In this document: positions 48,377-59,778 of the stretch, piece after piece | Layout of the letters: every line of letters starts with the position of its first letter | How positions within the stretch are numbered: the first letter of the stretch is position 1 | Assembly: GCF_033568475.1 (NCBI RefSeq) | Contig: NC_133122.1 | Location: forward strand, 141,119,402 to 141,183,401 | DNA from: Henckelia pumila | Lineage: Eukaryota > Streptophyta > Magnoliopsida > Lamiales > Gesneriaceae | Direction of reading: 5' to 3' | DNA: 64,000 nt | Notes under the pieces: generated by a model | Seen by the model: only the letters and a program-made list of their open reading frames with translations | What the model was told of the DNA's origin: nothing | The model's database searches: none | Program-made: the position numbers and the translations under genes

Positions 48377-50245
48377 TGTAAGAGTAGGTGCCCAGTGAGC
48401 CAACTATGTGGCTATGGGCTTTGATGACTCTTTGTATAAACAATATTTTGTTTAATATTATTTACACTTTTATTAATGGCAATGACTTTATATTACTTCA
48501 TATTGTTATATTGTGATATACTATTGTTGTTTTGATAAAGACCTTGAATATACTATAGTGTATGTAAGATGTGGTAGAACATGGGGATGTCTATCATGAA
48601 ATACATCTTATAGTCACTGTATATTCTAAAACCGTTCCTAGTCGATTGAGCCGTCCGATAATAAGGATAAGGATCGCTCGAGTTTGAGACTAGCATTTGC
48701 GATGCGGAGTACCACGTTTCATTGGTAGGGAACATGGAGATGTTCGAAGCATGCAAATGGATATTCATAGGATGAATAATCGAACTACCCTATCCGGACT
48801 TTCCAAGTGGTTATCACTTATCGAGTGGATAAAGTCCGCGATTTTGGTTGTACACCATTAGTCCTTACGACTTGAAACATCATGGAGACTCTATATGCTA
48901 GTGCTGTGCTTTGACTCGTTTACCGACTCTATGGGGGTCATCAGGTGTCGAGATTGGGTACAGTTACGACACATATAGGAGTCAATGCATTGTTGTCAAG
49001 GATTCACCACATACTTGCGAGTGTGGATATCCTATGCGATCTGAGGAGATATTAGTGTGACAAATCTCTGGCCAGAGTACTTGATGTGATTTAAGAAATG
49101 GTTTCTTAGTAGCACATGCGATGTCACTAATTTGATCTTCAAGATGTATTGCATAGTTATCGAATCTTGAGCGACTCTCGATATACCAATGGTTGTTGAT
49201 TCGATCGGGATATTTGGATGAAGGGACCGTACTGTACGCTAACCAAAATCTACTGGTTCTTGTAGGCACTATCAGTGATACCTAGGGAATCATGGGGCGA
49301 TGTTGCTAGGCGCTTTACCTTGATTCGTTGGGCAAGTCGGAAAGTGTTGTTCCGAGTCACAAGGAGTTGTGAGCCCACGGCTAGCTGTATCCCTGAACCA
49401 TTGAGGGTCACACAGTGTAATGGAGTTTTTAATCCCCGTTGAGATAGTTAAATTTAAAGAGTTAAATTTAATGAACTAAGGAGTTGGACTTCTTAAATAA
49501 GAGTAAGGGAGTAGGATTTCCTAAAATGACATAGGGATGGACATTTTTGGAAACCACTGAATTCGGATTCAGGAAAATTTATTTTGACTTTAAAATGTGC
49601 AGAAATGGTTTCTGTGCACATTGGTGAAATCGGTTCATCAATCGGAGTCACGATGAATTTAATATTAATTTCTGAACGTGCGGGCTTTGCTTGTCGGGCC
49701 CTAGCTTATGACTAATGGGCCCTAAGGTGTTAGTGGCCTGCATTATAAATAAGTTATTGCAGTACAGAAATTACAGACAACAGGTCATTATTTTTTAGAG
49801 CAAAAATTTCGAACCCTAGCCCCTCTCTCATAAAGTTTCGGCCGAACACTCCCACTCTGTCAGAGAAAATTTCGGTCTGTGATTTTGAATCGCAGTCAGG
49901 AATAACGAATCAGATTCGTTTAATCTCTTCGCAGAAAACTTCTGATAGATTTTCTAGTGCAATCTATCAGAGGGATTTAAACCCCATTCGTGGACCTGAT
50001 TGAAGGAGTTCATCAGTTCCTGGGAGATACAAGAAGCGCAGAGAAATCTGTGTGGTGTCCATTAATCTCGATTCGAGATTGAAGGTAAAATTTAATTAAT
50101 TGTTATTTGAATTTTACACACACAATAATTTAATCGTTGAATGGTTGATACCCACACCATGGAATTGTTTCATGATAAAAATTTTTAAACTTCCGCTGCA
50201 CCGGGTATCAATCGTGATTGATCTGACCACCAGTTTTTTCCAACA
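48377..50245 (+). repeat. 3' LTR of Copia B
   Basis: 1,869 bp, preceded by the purine tract AGGGCAAGTGGGAGAT, the same as in element A. Confidence 0.93.
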
Positions 50246-50366
50246 CACCCTTGCGGGTAAGCTGCGTCAACGGTCGAGCTAGCTGAGAAAAGTTCAGAAT
50301 GAAGCGTCGATAATATCCTGCTAGACCCATAAAACTATGGATCTCAGCAACTATCATTGGACGCGA

Positions 50367-52648
50367 CTAATTTAGCATAGCCTCAATCTTGCTCGGATCA
50401 ACAGAAATCCCCTTCCTGGATATGATATGGCCAAGAAAGACCACTCGATTCATCCAAAACTCACACTTGCTCAGTTTGGCGTACAACTGCTCGTCCCGAA
50501 GAGTTTGCAGTACCACTCGCAAGTGAGAAACATGCTCTTCCACATTACGCGAATACACCAAGATGTCATCAATGAAAACCACGACAAACTTATCTAAATA
50601 CTCCCTAAAGACACGGTTCATCAGGTCCATAAATATAGCCGGTGCATTAGTCAATCCAAATGGCATCACTAAAAACTCATAATGCCCATAGCGAGTACGG
50701 AATGCAGTCTTGGCTACGTCCTGATCTCGGACTCTCAACTGATGATATCCAGATCTCAAGTCAATCTTGGAGTAAAACGAAGTACCCTGCAGCTGATCAA
50801 ACTAGTCATCAATGCGAGGCAACGGATACTTGTTCTTCACAGTAACTCGATTCATCTGCCGATAGTCAATGAACAACCGCATAGACCCGTCCTTATTCTT
50901 TACAAAGAGAACAGGAGCTCCCCAAGGAGATACACTAGGACAAATGTATCCCTTGTCCAACAGATCTTGTAACTGACTCTTCAACTCACACATCTCTGAC
51001 GGAGCCAGACGATACGGTGCTCGAGAAATAGGCAAAGTACCCGGCATCAACTCTATGCCAAACTCGGCTTCCCTAGCAGGAGGAAAACCCGGAATCTCAT
51101 CTGAAAATACATCTGGGAATTCATCCACAACAGGAATGCTTTCTATCCCAATACTCTCAGCGGACAAATCAACTGCATAGATAAGGTAACCTTCCCCGCC
51201 AGACTCTAGAGCTCGACAGGCTCTCAAAGCTGATATCAAAGGCATCGGGGGTCGCGCTCCCTCATCATAGAAAAACCAGCTATCACTCCCATCCGTATGA
51301 AAGCGTACTAATCTCTGATAGCAGTCCATTGAAGCTCGATAGGTAGTCAGCATGTATATCCCCAGAATACAATTGAAATCGTCCATCGCAAGGACCATGA
51401 GATTCGCTACCAAAATATTCCCTTCGAACTCTAAAGGGCAACCCATCACTAGACGCTTGGCCAAAGCAGATTGACCCGTCGGAGTAGAAACAGAAACTAT
51501 TACATCTAGTGCAATGCATGGTAACTTATGTCTCTTAACAAAACGTGCAGAAATGAAAGAATAAGATGCACCGGTGTCAATAAGTACGATAGCAGGTATA
51601 CCATAAAGTAAAAATGTACCTGCGATGACCTTCTCATTCTCCTCCACGTCCTGATCACGCCTCAAGGCAAACACCTGACCAGAAGCCCGCGGCCTCAAAT
51701 AAGAACTCCCAGCAGACTGTCCATGCGACCTCTGCTGAACGGTGTCCTGAGAACCTGATTTTGAACCAAAACCGCCTCCCCCAGATAGTGGACAATCCCT
51801 CCGGATATGACCAACCTCTCCACATCGGAAACAAGCTCCAGAAGCTATACGGCACTTGTCTGACGGATGGTTCTTCTCGCAATGGTCGCACTTGTCCTTC
51901 TTCTCAAAGCGAACAATACCTCCAGAACCAGAGGAAAAAGTAGATCCAGAATTCTTGAATGATTGGGCATGGGGACCCAAAGAACTAGCAGGCCTCGAGT
52001 GAGAGAAATACCTGTTCCGCCGAATGATGTCCTCTGCCTGGTGACAACGGCTCACCAAAACCTCGTAGGACATGTCATCGCCGACCGCCACACGCTCGTG
52101 GATCTCAGGGTTAAGGCCTTGAAGAAACAGATTATACTTCATCCCAGAGCTGTCAGCAATCTCGGGGCAATAGGATAGCAGATCAAAGAACTTCTGCTGA
52201 TACTCGTCAATAGACATGGCTCCCTATCGCAGACTCAGTAGCTCGTCTGCCTTCGACTGACGGAGTGCAGGAGGAAAATACAGCTTCTGAAAAGCTGTGC
52301 GGAACTCGGCCCAGGTGGCCACTCCTCTCGCCGTAACAAAGGGGCAGAAGTAAACCTCCACCACCTACGAGCTCGCCCATCCAGAAGATAGCCAAGGGTC
52401 TCCATCTTCTGCTCCTCGGTGCAGTGGAAAGTCTGAAAAGTCGTCTCCATGCGGTCTGACCAGTTCTCCGCATCCTCCAGAGACTCACCTCCAACCAAGG
52501 GCTTCGGTGCCATCTGTAAGAATCGGCGAACACTAAAACGTTCTTCATCACGACAACGATGATGACGGTCCCAACGACGCTCACGATCGTCATCTCTCCA
52601 GCGTCCACCTCCACTACCATGGCTACTCTGGTCATCGTAGTTCGCCAT
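50367..52648 (-). pseudogene. Gypsy D gag-protease-RT, 5' part
   Basis: Reads from MANYDDQSSHGSGGG (52648) through a retrotransposon gag domain (GGESLEDAENWSDRMETTF, LLDGRARRWW), a frame change near 52330, a TAG at about 52224 where Gln is expected before [12 protein letters not shown], then zinc knuckle [14 protein letters not shown], protease with DTG ([14 protein letters not shown]), and RT ([61 protein letters not shown], so FIDD at the active site). TAG at 50802-50804 interrupts RIDD-x-FDQ. After [13 protein letters not shown] a stop occurs, about 120 bp before the Copia B insertion. Inactive. Confidence 0.85.
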
Positions 52649-52707
52649 CTACAAAAGTACCTCATGGTTACCTTATGCAGAATCTAAATCCCAAGAATAT
52701 TATGCAT

Positions 52708-52719
52708 GCTCTGATACCA
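52708..52719 (-). other. primer-binding site of Gypsy D
   Basis: TGGTATCAGAGC on the minus strand, four bases after the 5' LTR. Initiator-tRNA-Met type. Confidence 0.85.
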
Positions 52720-52723
52720 TAAA

Positions 52724-54017
52724 TGTAGTGACCCTTACCCGGATCACCTAATAAACAGAACTTAGACATGTAATTAACTTAATTAAACAGAAATCAGAAT
52801 TCAACTGCGGAAACCATAACATTTATACAATCCCAAGAAAAGGAATCTGTAAATATCCAAAAATATACAACCAAATCGAATAGCTGTATAAACCCAAAAC
52901 AACAGAATAAAAACCTAAACGAAGCTCCAGCTGGTCAACCATTGCCTAGCCCCTCTTGGATCCACCCGCCTCATCCAAACGTAAACCTGCCCCATGGAAT
53001 TGGGTGTCCAGAAACACAGAGTATGAGACGTGAGCATAAAACGCTCAGCACGAGAGTATAAGTATACATGCATGCAAAGTGAACTCCCTATAAACTCGAG
53101 GTCAAGGATCAGAGAACAAAGACAGACCGGGCTCTGGTAAGTAGCACGTTGTGCCGTCGCTTCAGAAGGTGGCTTCCATACCAAAATACCAGTGGATATG
53201 CCGGACCCAAATCGATGAAAGTCTAACCACTAATAGGATAGGGTAAAACCCTACTATAGACATCTCGAACGAGATAGCTCAATATGCAAATGAATGCAGC
53301 ATAAATCAATTACATATAAATCATGCAGTCACATAATACATGCATACTCAGTCAGGATATCTCAAACAGTACTTTCATACCTCAAATACTAGGCAAGTGC
53401 TATCAGTCCTAGGTCCACGCCTATAATACGCGCTACACTGTCAAATTATACTACTATCATTATAGCGCTCTAAAAGCCTTAACTAAGATAAAGCATACTC
53501 CTAAATATTTTTAGGAAGCAAAAGCTATACCTTCGTCCGTCGTTAGCCCTTTGCTGTCGATTGCCTAAAAACTAGGCCACAGATCCGCTACGATTCCTGG
53601 ATCGCTATGCCACTTTCGGATTCCCAACGGAACGCCTAGAATTCCCTAGATCTGAGTTAGAAGGCTAAGGAATCAAGAAAGAAGAGAGGAATTGGTGCAC
53701 TCAAATGTGAGCTCGGCACCCCCTATTTATAGACAGAGTTCGGGCCCTCCGAGCTGACTTCGGAGCCTCCGAACACGTTCGGATCGCCCGAACTGGACTT
53801 TGGATCATCCGAACCCAATATTACGTCATTGCTTACGTCAGCATAATGACGTCATCCATGACGACTGTCGGCAGCACGTTCGGAGCGTCCGAACCACTCT
53901 TCGGATCGTCCGAACCCTGACTTCGGACCGTCCGAACTCACCAACGGAGCCTTCGAACCCGACTTAAGTAAATAAGATTAGTTCCTTAATCTCTTCATTT
54001 GGTTACGGGCCACTACA
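52724..54017 (-). repeat. 5' LTR of Gypsy D (1,294 bp)
   Basis: TGTAGTGGCCCG..GGGTCACTACA on the minus strand. Twenty-one bases longer than the 3' LTR because of one extra unit in the palindrome array. A TATA box (CTATAAATAG) lies at 53723-53732. Confidence 0.9.
53738..53970. promoter_or_regulatory. array of TTCGGA-N3-TCCGAA palindromes, 8 copies (U3 of D)
   Basis: Eight imperfect copies of a 15-17 bp palindrome (for example TTCGGAGCGTCCGAA, TTCGGACCGTCCGAA). On the minus strand they sit immediately upstream of the TATA box, where LTR enhancers lie. A CGTCA / TGACGTCAT-type element lies among them (near 53823-53860). Confidence 0.75.
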
Positions 54018-57000
54018 CTATCTTATCTGGAGAATATGGATGTGACAGTAGATGAAGAAGATCAAGCCATTTTCTTGTTAAATTCCTTGTCAAAGGCTTA
54101 TGACCAATTGAGGGATACTCTGAAATATGGGAGAGAAACTCTTACACTTGAAGAAGTCATTGGAGCGGCCTACTCGAAGGAATTAGATTTGAGGGCAACT
54201 GGGAAACAACTCAAGACAGCTGGAGAAGGATTAAATATCAGGGGAAGATCAGTTGAAAGGAAGGATTATGGAATGAGAGGCAAAAGTCAATCTAGATCTA
54301 AGTTCAGGCCTAAGAAAACTTGTTGGTTCTGCAAGAAAGAAGGCCAATTCAGGAGAGACTGTCCTCAAAGAAAGAATGGTCCCAGACATGACTCAAATCA
54401 AGTAAATGAAGCAGCAAATGTGCTTGAGTATTTTGAGGAAGCTGAGGTCCTAACCATATCCACAAATGATCCAAAGGAGGAATGGATTTTGGATTTCGGC
54501 TGTACATATCACATGTCTCCAAGAAGGGATTGGTTCTTTGATTTTAGAGAAGTAAATATAGGGCAAGTTCTGATGGGAAATAATCAGTCATGTAATGTAC
54601 ATGGAATAGGCTCTGTAAAGTTAAGAATGGAGGATAGATCAGTGAAAATCATCACTGAAGTCAGATTTATTCCTGATCTTAAAAGGAACTTAATTTCCTT
54701 AGGTGCTCTGGATCAAAAGGGCTTCACCTACAAGGCACAAAATGGAGTTCTAAAGGTTATTAAAGGTTCCTTAGTAGTAATGAAAGGAATTCTAGAGCAA
54801 GGCTTGTATGTTCTGCGGGCAAACACCATGATAGCTGAAACAAATATAGTGGTGGCTAATAAGGATCAAACTGAGCTTTGGCATAAGAGGCTCGATCATA
54901 TGAGCCTCAAAGGATTGCAGGAGCTTAGAAAACAAGGTCTGCTCGATCCAAAGCAGATCAACAATCTTGTGTTCTGTGTAAATTGCATACTAAGCAAGGC
55001 TCATAGACTGAAATTCAGCACTGGAACTCACAAAACAAAATCAACTCTTGATTATATACATTCTGATTTGTGGGGCTCTCCAAAGGTACCATTCTCACTT
55101 TCAAAAGCTCAATATTTTATCACTTTGATTGATGACTATTCTAGAAAAGTGTGGATTTATTTTTTGAAAACAAAGGATGAAGCTTTTGATAAATTTGTTG
55201 AATGGAAGACCTTAATTGAGAATCAAACAGGAAATAAAATCAAGAGATTAAGGACTGATAATGGGCTGGAGTTCTGTAATCATGAATTTGATAATTTTTG
55301 CAAGAAATTTGGCATTGCAAGGCATAGAACATGCACATACACACCACAACAAAACGGTGTAGCAGAACGTATGAATCGAACAATTATGAATAAAGTTAGA
55401 TGCATGCTAAGTGAAAGTGGGTTGTCTAGCAAGTTTTGGGCTGAAGCTGCTTCAACAGCTTGTTATCTGATTAACAGATCCCCATCTTCTGCCATAGATT
55501 TTTTAGTCCCTGAGTTTAAATGGTCTAAACTAAAACCAGATTATAATCACTTGAAAGTTTTTGGATGTATAGCATATGTTCATGTTAATCAAGGCAAGTT
55601 AAATCCTAGAGCAATGAAAGGTGTCTTTATAGGATATCCAGTTGGTGTTAAAGGTTACAAAGTATGGTTGTTGGATGATCTTAAATGCATAATTAGCAGG
55701 GTTGTAATCTTTAATGAAAATGAATCCTATTTCTCTAACATGAAAAAATCAGCCACAGCCAGCTCTAAACAAGCTGAGCAGGATTTAAGATTTCAGGTGG
55801 AGTCTCAAGATCTGGACATATTTTCTGATTCAGAAAACACAATGAATCAAGATCAAGGTGGAGAAACTCATGCAAAACCTGAGAAGCAAGATGATGAAAT
55901 TACTGGACATGAACAAACAGAACCTAACTCTAGGACATATGAAGTGCAAAATGAGGAAGGACAATACAATGATATTCAGAGAGATCTGCAACTAAGTGAT
56001 TATATACTTGCTAGAGACAGAGTGAGAAGAGAAATAAGACCGCCTCCAAGGTTTGCAAGTTCCGATTTTACAGCTTTTGCATTGAATGTAGCTGATATTA
56101 TTGAGCTTGAAGAGCCAACAAATTATAATGAAGCTGTAAAAAGTAAGAATTGGCCTGATTGGAAGAGAGCCATGGAAGAGGAACTTGAATCATTGAGAAA
56201 AAATAGCACTTGGATTTTGATTGACAAACCGAAAGGAACAAAAGTCATTGGGTGTAAGTGGGTGTTTAAAAGGAAGCAAGGTATTCCAAGAGTTGAAGCA
56301 GCTAGGTTCAAAGCCAGATTAGTGGCAAAAGGCTTTTCTCAAGTTGAAGGTATTGACTATCATGAAGTCTTCTCTCCGGTTGTGAAATATACTTCAATTA
56401 GGATCATACTAGCTATCAATGTTGTTCACGACATGGAACTAGAACAACTAGATGTCAAAACAGCTTTTCTACATGGAAATTTAGAGGAAAGGATCTTAAT
56501 GTCACAACCTGGAGGTTTTGTTAAAAAGGAAGAAGCTGGAAAAGTCTGTTTGCTACAAAAGTCTTTTTATGGACTTAAACAATCCCCAAGACAATGGTAC
56601 CGAAGATTTGATGAGTTTATGCTTCGAAGAGGCTTCCAAAGATCAAAATTTGATAGCTGTGTATACTGTCAAAATCTTCCAAATGGCTTATACATATATC
56701 TACTTATTTATGTAGATGACATGCTTATTGCATGCAAAGATCAAAAGAAAATACAGAAGCTAAAATATGTTATCAACTCTGAGTTTGACATGAAAGACCT
56801 TGGACCAGCAAAACGAATTCTGGGAATGGATATTCAAAGGAACGGGAAGTTGAGAACCTTGACAATTTCTCAAGAAGGATATATAAGGAAGGTGGTTGAT
56901 ATATTCGGAATGAAGGATGCTAAAGGAGTTAGTACTCCTATGGGAGCTCATTTCAAACTGAAATCTGTAAGGATGGAATAAGCATCAGCTGAATCTATAA

Positions 57001-57449
57001 AGATGAAGACAGTACCTTATTCAAATGCAGTTGGTAGCATGATGTATTCCATGGTTTTGTCCAGACCTGACATTGCTTATGCATTAGGACTGATTAGTAG
57101 ATTCATGAGCAATCCGAGCACAGAGCATTGGCAAGCTGTAAAATGGTTGCTTAGGTATTTGAAGGAGACAGTAAAACTAAATTTAGTTTACTCTGCATCA
57201 GATTCACTAACTTGTGAGGTAGCTGGATATTGTGATTCGGATTATGCCGCAAACTTAGATAAGAGAAGGTCTTTGTCTGGATATATTTTCACAGTTGGAG
57301 AAAATGTTGTAAGCTGGAAATCTTGTCTACAACATGTAGTAGCTTTGTCAACAACGAAAGCTGAGTACATCTCTCTCACAGAAGCTGTAAAAGAAGCTCT
57401 TTGGTTAAAGGGATTTCTCACTGAGCTAGGATATGATCAGAGGTTTTGA
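54018..57449 (+). pseudogene. Copia C gag C-terminus and pol (Tork/Tnt1-like)
   Basis: Continues gag (YLENMDV, then DEEDQAIFLLNSL), with zinc knuckle CWFCKKEGQFRRDC (its His replaced by Gln), protease reading DFG where D(S/T)G is expected (WILDFGCTYHM), integrase zinc region (WHKRLDHMS..CVNC), integrase core (IHSDLWG, LRTDNGLEF, GVAERMNRT), RT with YVDD (LLIYVDDMLIA) and the start of RNase H (CDSDYAAN, TKAEYIS). TAA at 56979-56981 interrupts where Gln is expected. After LGYDQRF the frame stops and the rest of RNase H is missing, with the purine tract following about 90 bp later, so the 3' coding end is deleted. Not functional. Confidence 0.87.
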
Positions 57450-57550
57450 GAATGCTCAATATATTGGAATGAATGCTAAACATTGTAATATTGGGGTTAC
57501 TCATATTGAATCGGTGGATTGTAAGAGATTGAGCCAAATAGGTGGAGATT

Positions 57551-58066
57551 TGTGAAGACTAATTTTGACTCAATATCAGGATCAATGGCCAAGATTAAAT
57601 GGGTCTACTTAATCTGATTCAACGGTTGAGATTGATGAAAGAAGGTTAGCCTTCAGTTTAAATCGTTAACACGAGAGTTAGTTAGACTAACTGATTAATC
57701 TTTGATTCTCATCTTCGACTTTGTGGTTGCTGGTGGAATAGCACTTTTCTCTGTAACAGAGCTCGAGATTACCAACTCTCAGAAGATCGAAGCTGCTCCT
57801 ATATTCTTCTATGTTCATTAGAGAGTTTAGTGAATCTTAAGTCTTGTACGATCGTTTTTCTGTAAGATTGAGAGTGTTGTATCTTCAATTACAATCATTT
57901 AGTGGATTCATATTGGGTACACCCCAAGAACCTTGGATGTAAGATATTCATATCCGAACCAAGTAAAATCGTGTGTCAAGTGTGTTCTTATTATTTCTGG
58001 CGTGTTTGTCTTTGATTGAATTGTTTTCTTCTCTCTCGCGTGTTGTTCTTGGATTAAATCTCAACA
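57551..58066 (+). repeat. 3' LTR of Copia C
   Basis: 516 bp, the same length as the 5' LTR, preceded by the purine tract AAATAGGTGGAGATT. Confidence 0.92.
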
Positions 58067-58071
58067 ATTAT

Positions 58072-58909
58072 GTTTTTGTAGAAGTGATTAAATTTATAGA
58101 TTATAAAAAAGTTTAGAAAAATCAAAAGTTGATAGTGTTTGGAAACAAATGTGAAAATCTAAAAATCAAAGTTAGGTAGTGTTTGATAAATAAGTTATTA
58201 GAGTGATTTTAACATTGACATTTTTATTAGAATCACTTTTGGAGAATCATAATCATCGTATGACTAGCTTTTGAATTTCAATTAACTTAAACATGAACTA
58301 ACATATAATTTGAGTTTAAAAAACACACAAAAGTGATTTTTTTAAATCAAAATCTAACAATCATTTTTTTAGTGATGACAAACACTCCCTTATATTTGAT
58401 TATATTCATTTATAAATATTATTTTTATGTAAAAAATAATTTCTTTTTAGGGTACATACAAGTCAATATTTGAAATGTCTCACAAAAAACCTAATCCTAT
58501 TATATTCCGTATTTTTCAAATAATGCCACGATAGATAGACTTTTGAATCTTAAATATTGGAGATGCTTTCATATAATATAAGAAAAAGGGGGACACGTTT
58601 CATCATATCGAAAAATAATAGAATAGGGTATTTGATTCGTTGAATGATTGAGGCTTCCACGGAATGCATTTATTCTATTACTTTAATCATGCTTCGTCGA
58701 TTATTCTCAAATATATATATGGTTCGATTTATGTATTTCAAAATTATTCGATATTAACATTTAAAATTTAATTACAGCACTGGTCGTTCTAAGGGCAATT
58801 GGGCCAAATATACTTATTTACACGCCAATTTTCTGAAAGTACATTTCCTTTCCCATTCCAGTTTTATTTTACTCTCCTGATCACATATAGAAATGTATGT
58901 GTTTTCACA

Positions 58910-58948
<39 letters not shown>

Positions 58949-59409
58949 TATTGTTCTTCTGCGATGTTTGTTTATTGTTTTCAAATTAATACTTTTTACA
59001 TATTTTTTATCACCCGGGATTAAAATTTTAAATATAAATAAAAATATGAATTGAATTGTATACTATAGATAAATATACGATGGAATTTAAAATATAGATA
59101 AAAATGAGATCGGAGAATTAAAAAATTCAAGAATATTAATTTAATTTTATTATAGATTTAATCAAACTAATAAAAAATTTGTTATTAGAATTTAGGAAGA
59201 ATATATTTTAAATTAAATAGTATGATGAAAGAATTAATGTTTGTGATGTTCACTCCTTGTTAAAAGATGTTTTGTCTTAAAAAAAAAAAGATGTTTGTCA
59301 GCGTTGTTTGAATTTCGAAGTAGACGTGGACGGTGTAATAAATACAGTAGAAATCGAAACTTGCCGACAGATTTGAGTATTTGAACGAAATACTGCACCA
59401 AATTAAAAT
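58072..59409. other. intergenic AT-rich DNA
   Basis: No gene. A possible short MITE at about 58172-58391 has GTAGTGTTTGATAA and (complement) GGGAGTGTTTGTCATC near its ends. A TA microsatellite lies at about 58915-58943. Confidence 0.4.
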
Positions 59410-59414
59410 TTCAG

Positions 59415-59773
59415 CGTCGAATTGCAATAATTGTCTCTGTTTAGTTATTTGGTAGAACGATCGAACCATGACGCTTGAGATACTGTACGATTTAAAAGAT
59501 TTGAGTTGCACAATTACCACCAACTATAGCTTTTGATAAAGCGGTAAGCGTTCGGTCCTACAATTGGTATCAGAGTCAAGATCATAGGTTCTATTCTCAT
59601 TGATTTCAAGTAGTGCAATTATTGGGTGGGAGATTGTTGGATGCAATAATTGTCTCTGCTTGGTAGAGCGATCGAGCAATGACGTTTGGGCTACTGTGCG
59701 ATTTAAAAGATTTGAATTGCACTATTACCATCAACTATATCTTTTGATAAAGCGGCAAACACTCGATCCTACA
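59415..59773 (+). mobile_element. TRIM (terminal-repeat retrotransposon in miniature)
   Basis: Two direct repeats of about 148 bp (59415-59562) and 139 bp (59635-59773), both ending CCTACA, flank a 72-bp interior. The interior starts ATTGGTATCAGAG (initiator-Met primer site) and ends with the purine tract TGGGTGGGAGAT. TTCAG lies on both sides (59410-59414; 59774-59778). This is the full LTR-retrotransposon plan with no coding sequence, the definition of a TRIM. The left LTR's first bases are mutated (CGTCGAA versus TGTTGGA). Confidence 0.82.
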
Positions 59774-59778
59774 TTCAG

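Larger units (their letters stand above)
40675..50245 (+). mobile_element. Copia LTR retrotransposon B, young, nested in Gypsy D
   Basis: Two 1,869-bp LTRs of identical length with CACCC on both sides (40670-40674; 50246-50250). It splits D's pol between RT and RNase H. About six differences between LTRs by eye (about 0.3%) make it the youngest insertion here. It has a near-complete structure: primer site, 1.9-kb leader, gag, full protease-integrase-RT-RNase H region, purine tract. Related to element A at about 12.5 kb. Confidence 0.93.
37313..54017 (-). mobile_element. Gypsy LTR retrotransposon D (Tekay-type chromovirus), nested in C
   Basis: Runs on the minus strand with TG..CA LTRs and CTATC duplications (37308-37312; 54018-54022). 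Order on the minus strand: 5' LTR, primer site, gag with zinc knuckle, protease, RT, [Copia B insertion], RNase H, integrase, chromodomain-like tail, purine tract, 3' LTR. Own length about 7.1 kb without B. Integrase downstream of RT defines Ty3/Gypsy, and the tail (ERPIRILDHKDKVLRNK..EEATWE) fits a Tekay/Del chromovirus. Several nonsense codons and frameshifts make it inactive. Confidence 0.9.
36274..58066 (+). mobile_element. Copia LTR retrotransposon C (Tork type), host of the nest
   Basis: Two 516-bp LTRs bound it, with ATTAT on both sides (36269-36273; 58067-58071). About 16 differences between the LTRs (near 3%) were counted by eye, so it is older than element B. The internal gag-pol is split by Gypsy D within gag. 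The protein resembles Tnt1/Tork-type Copia polyproteins. Without D and B it would be about 5.1 kb. It carries nonsense codons and lacks a complete RNase H. Confidence 0.9.
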
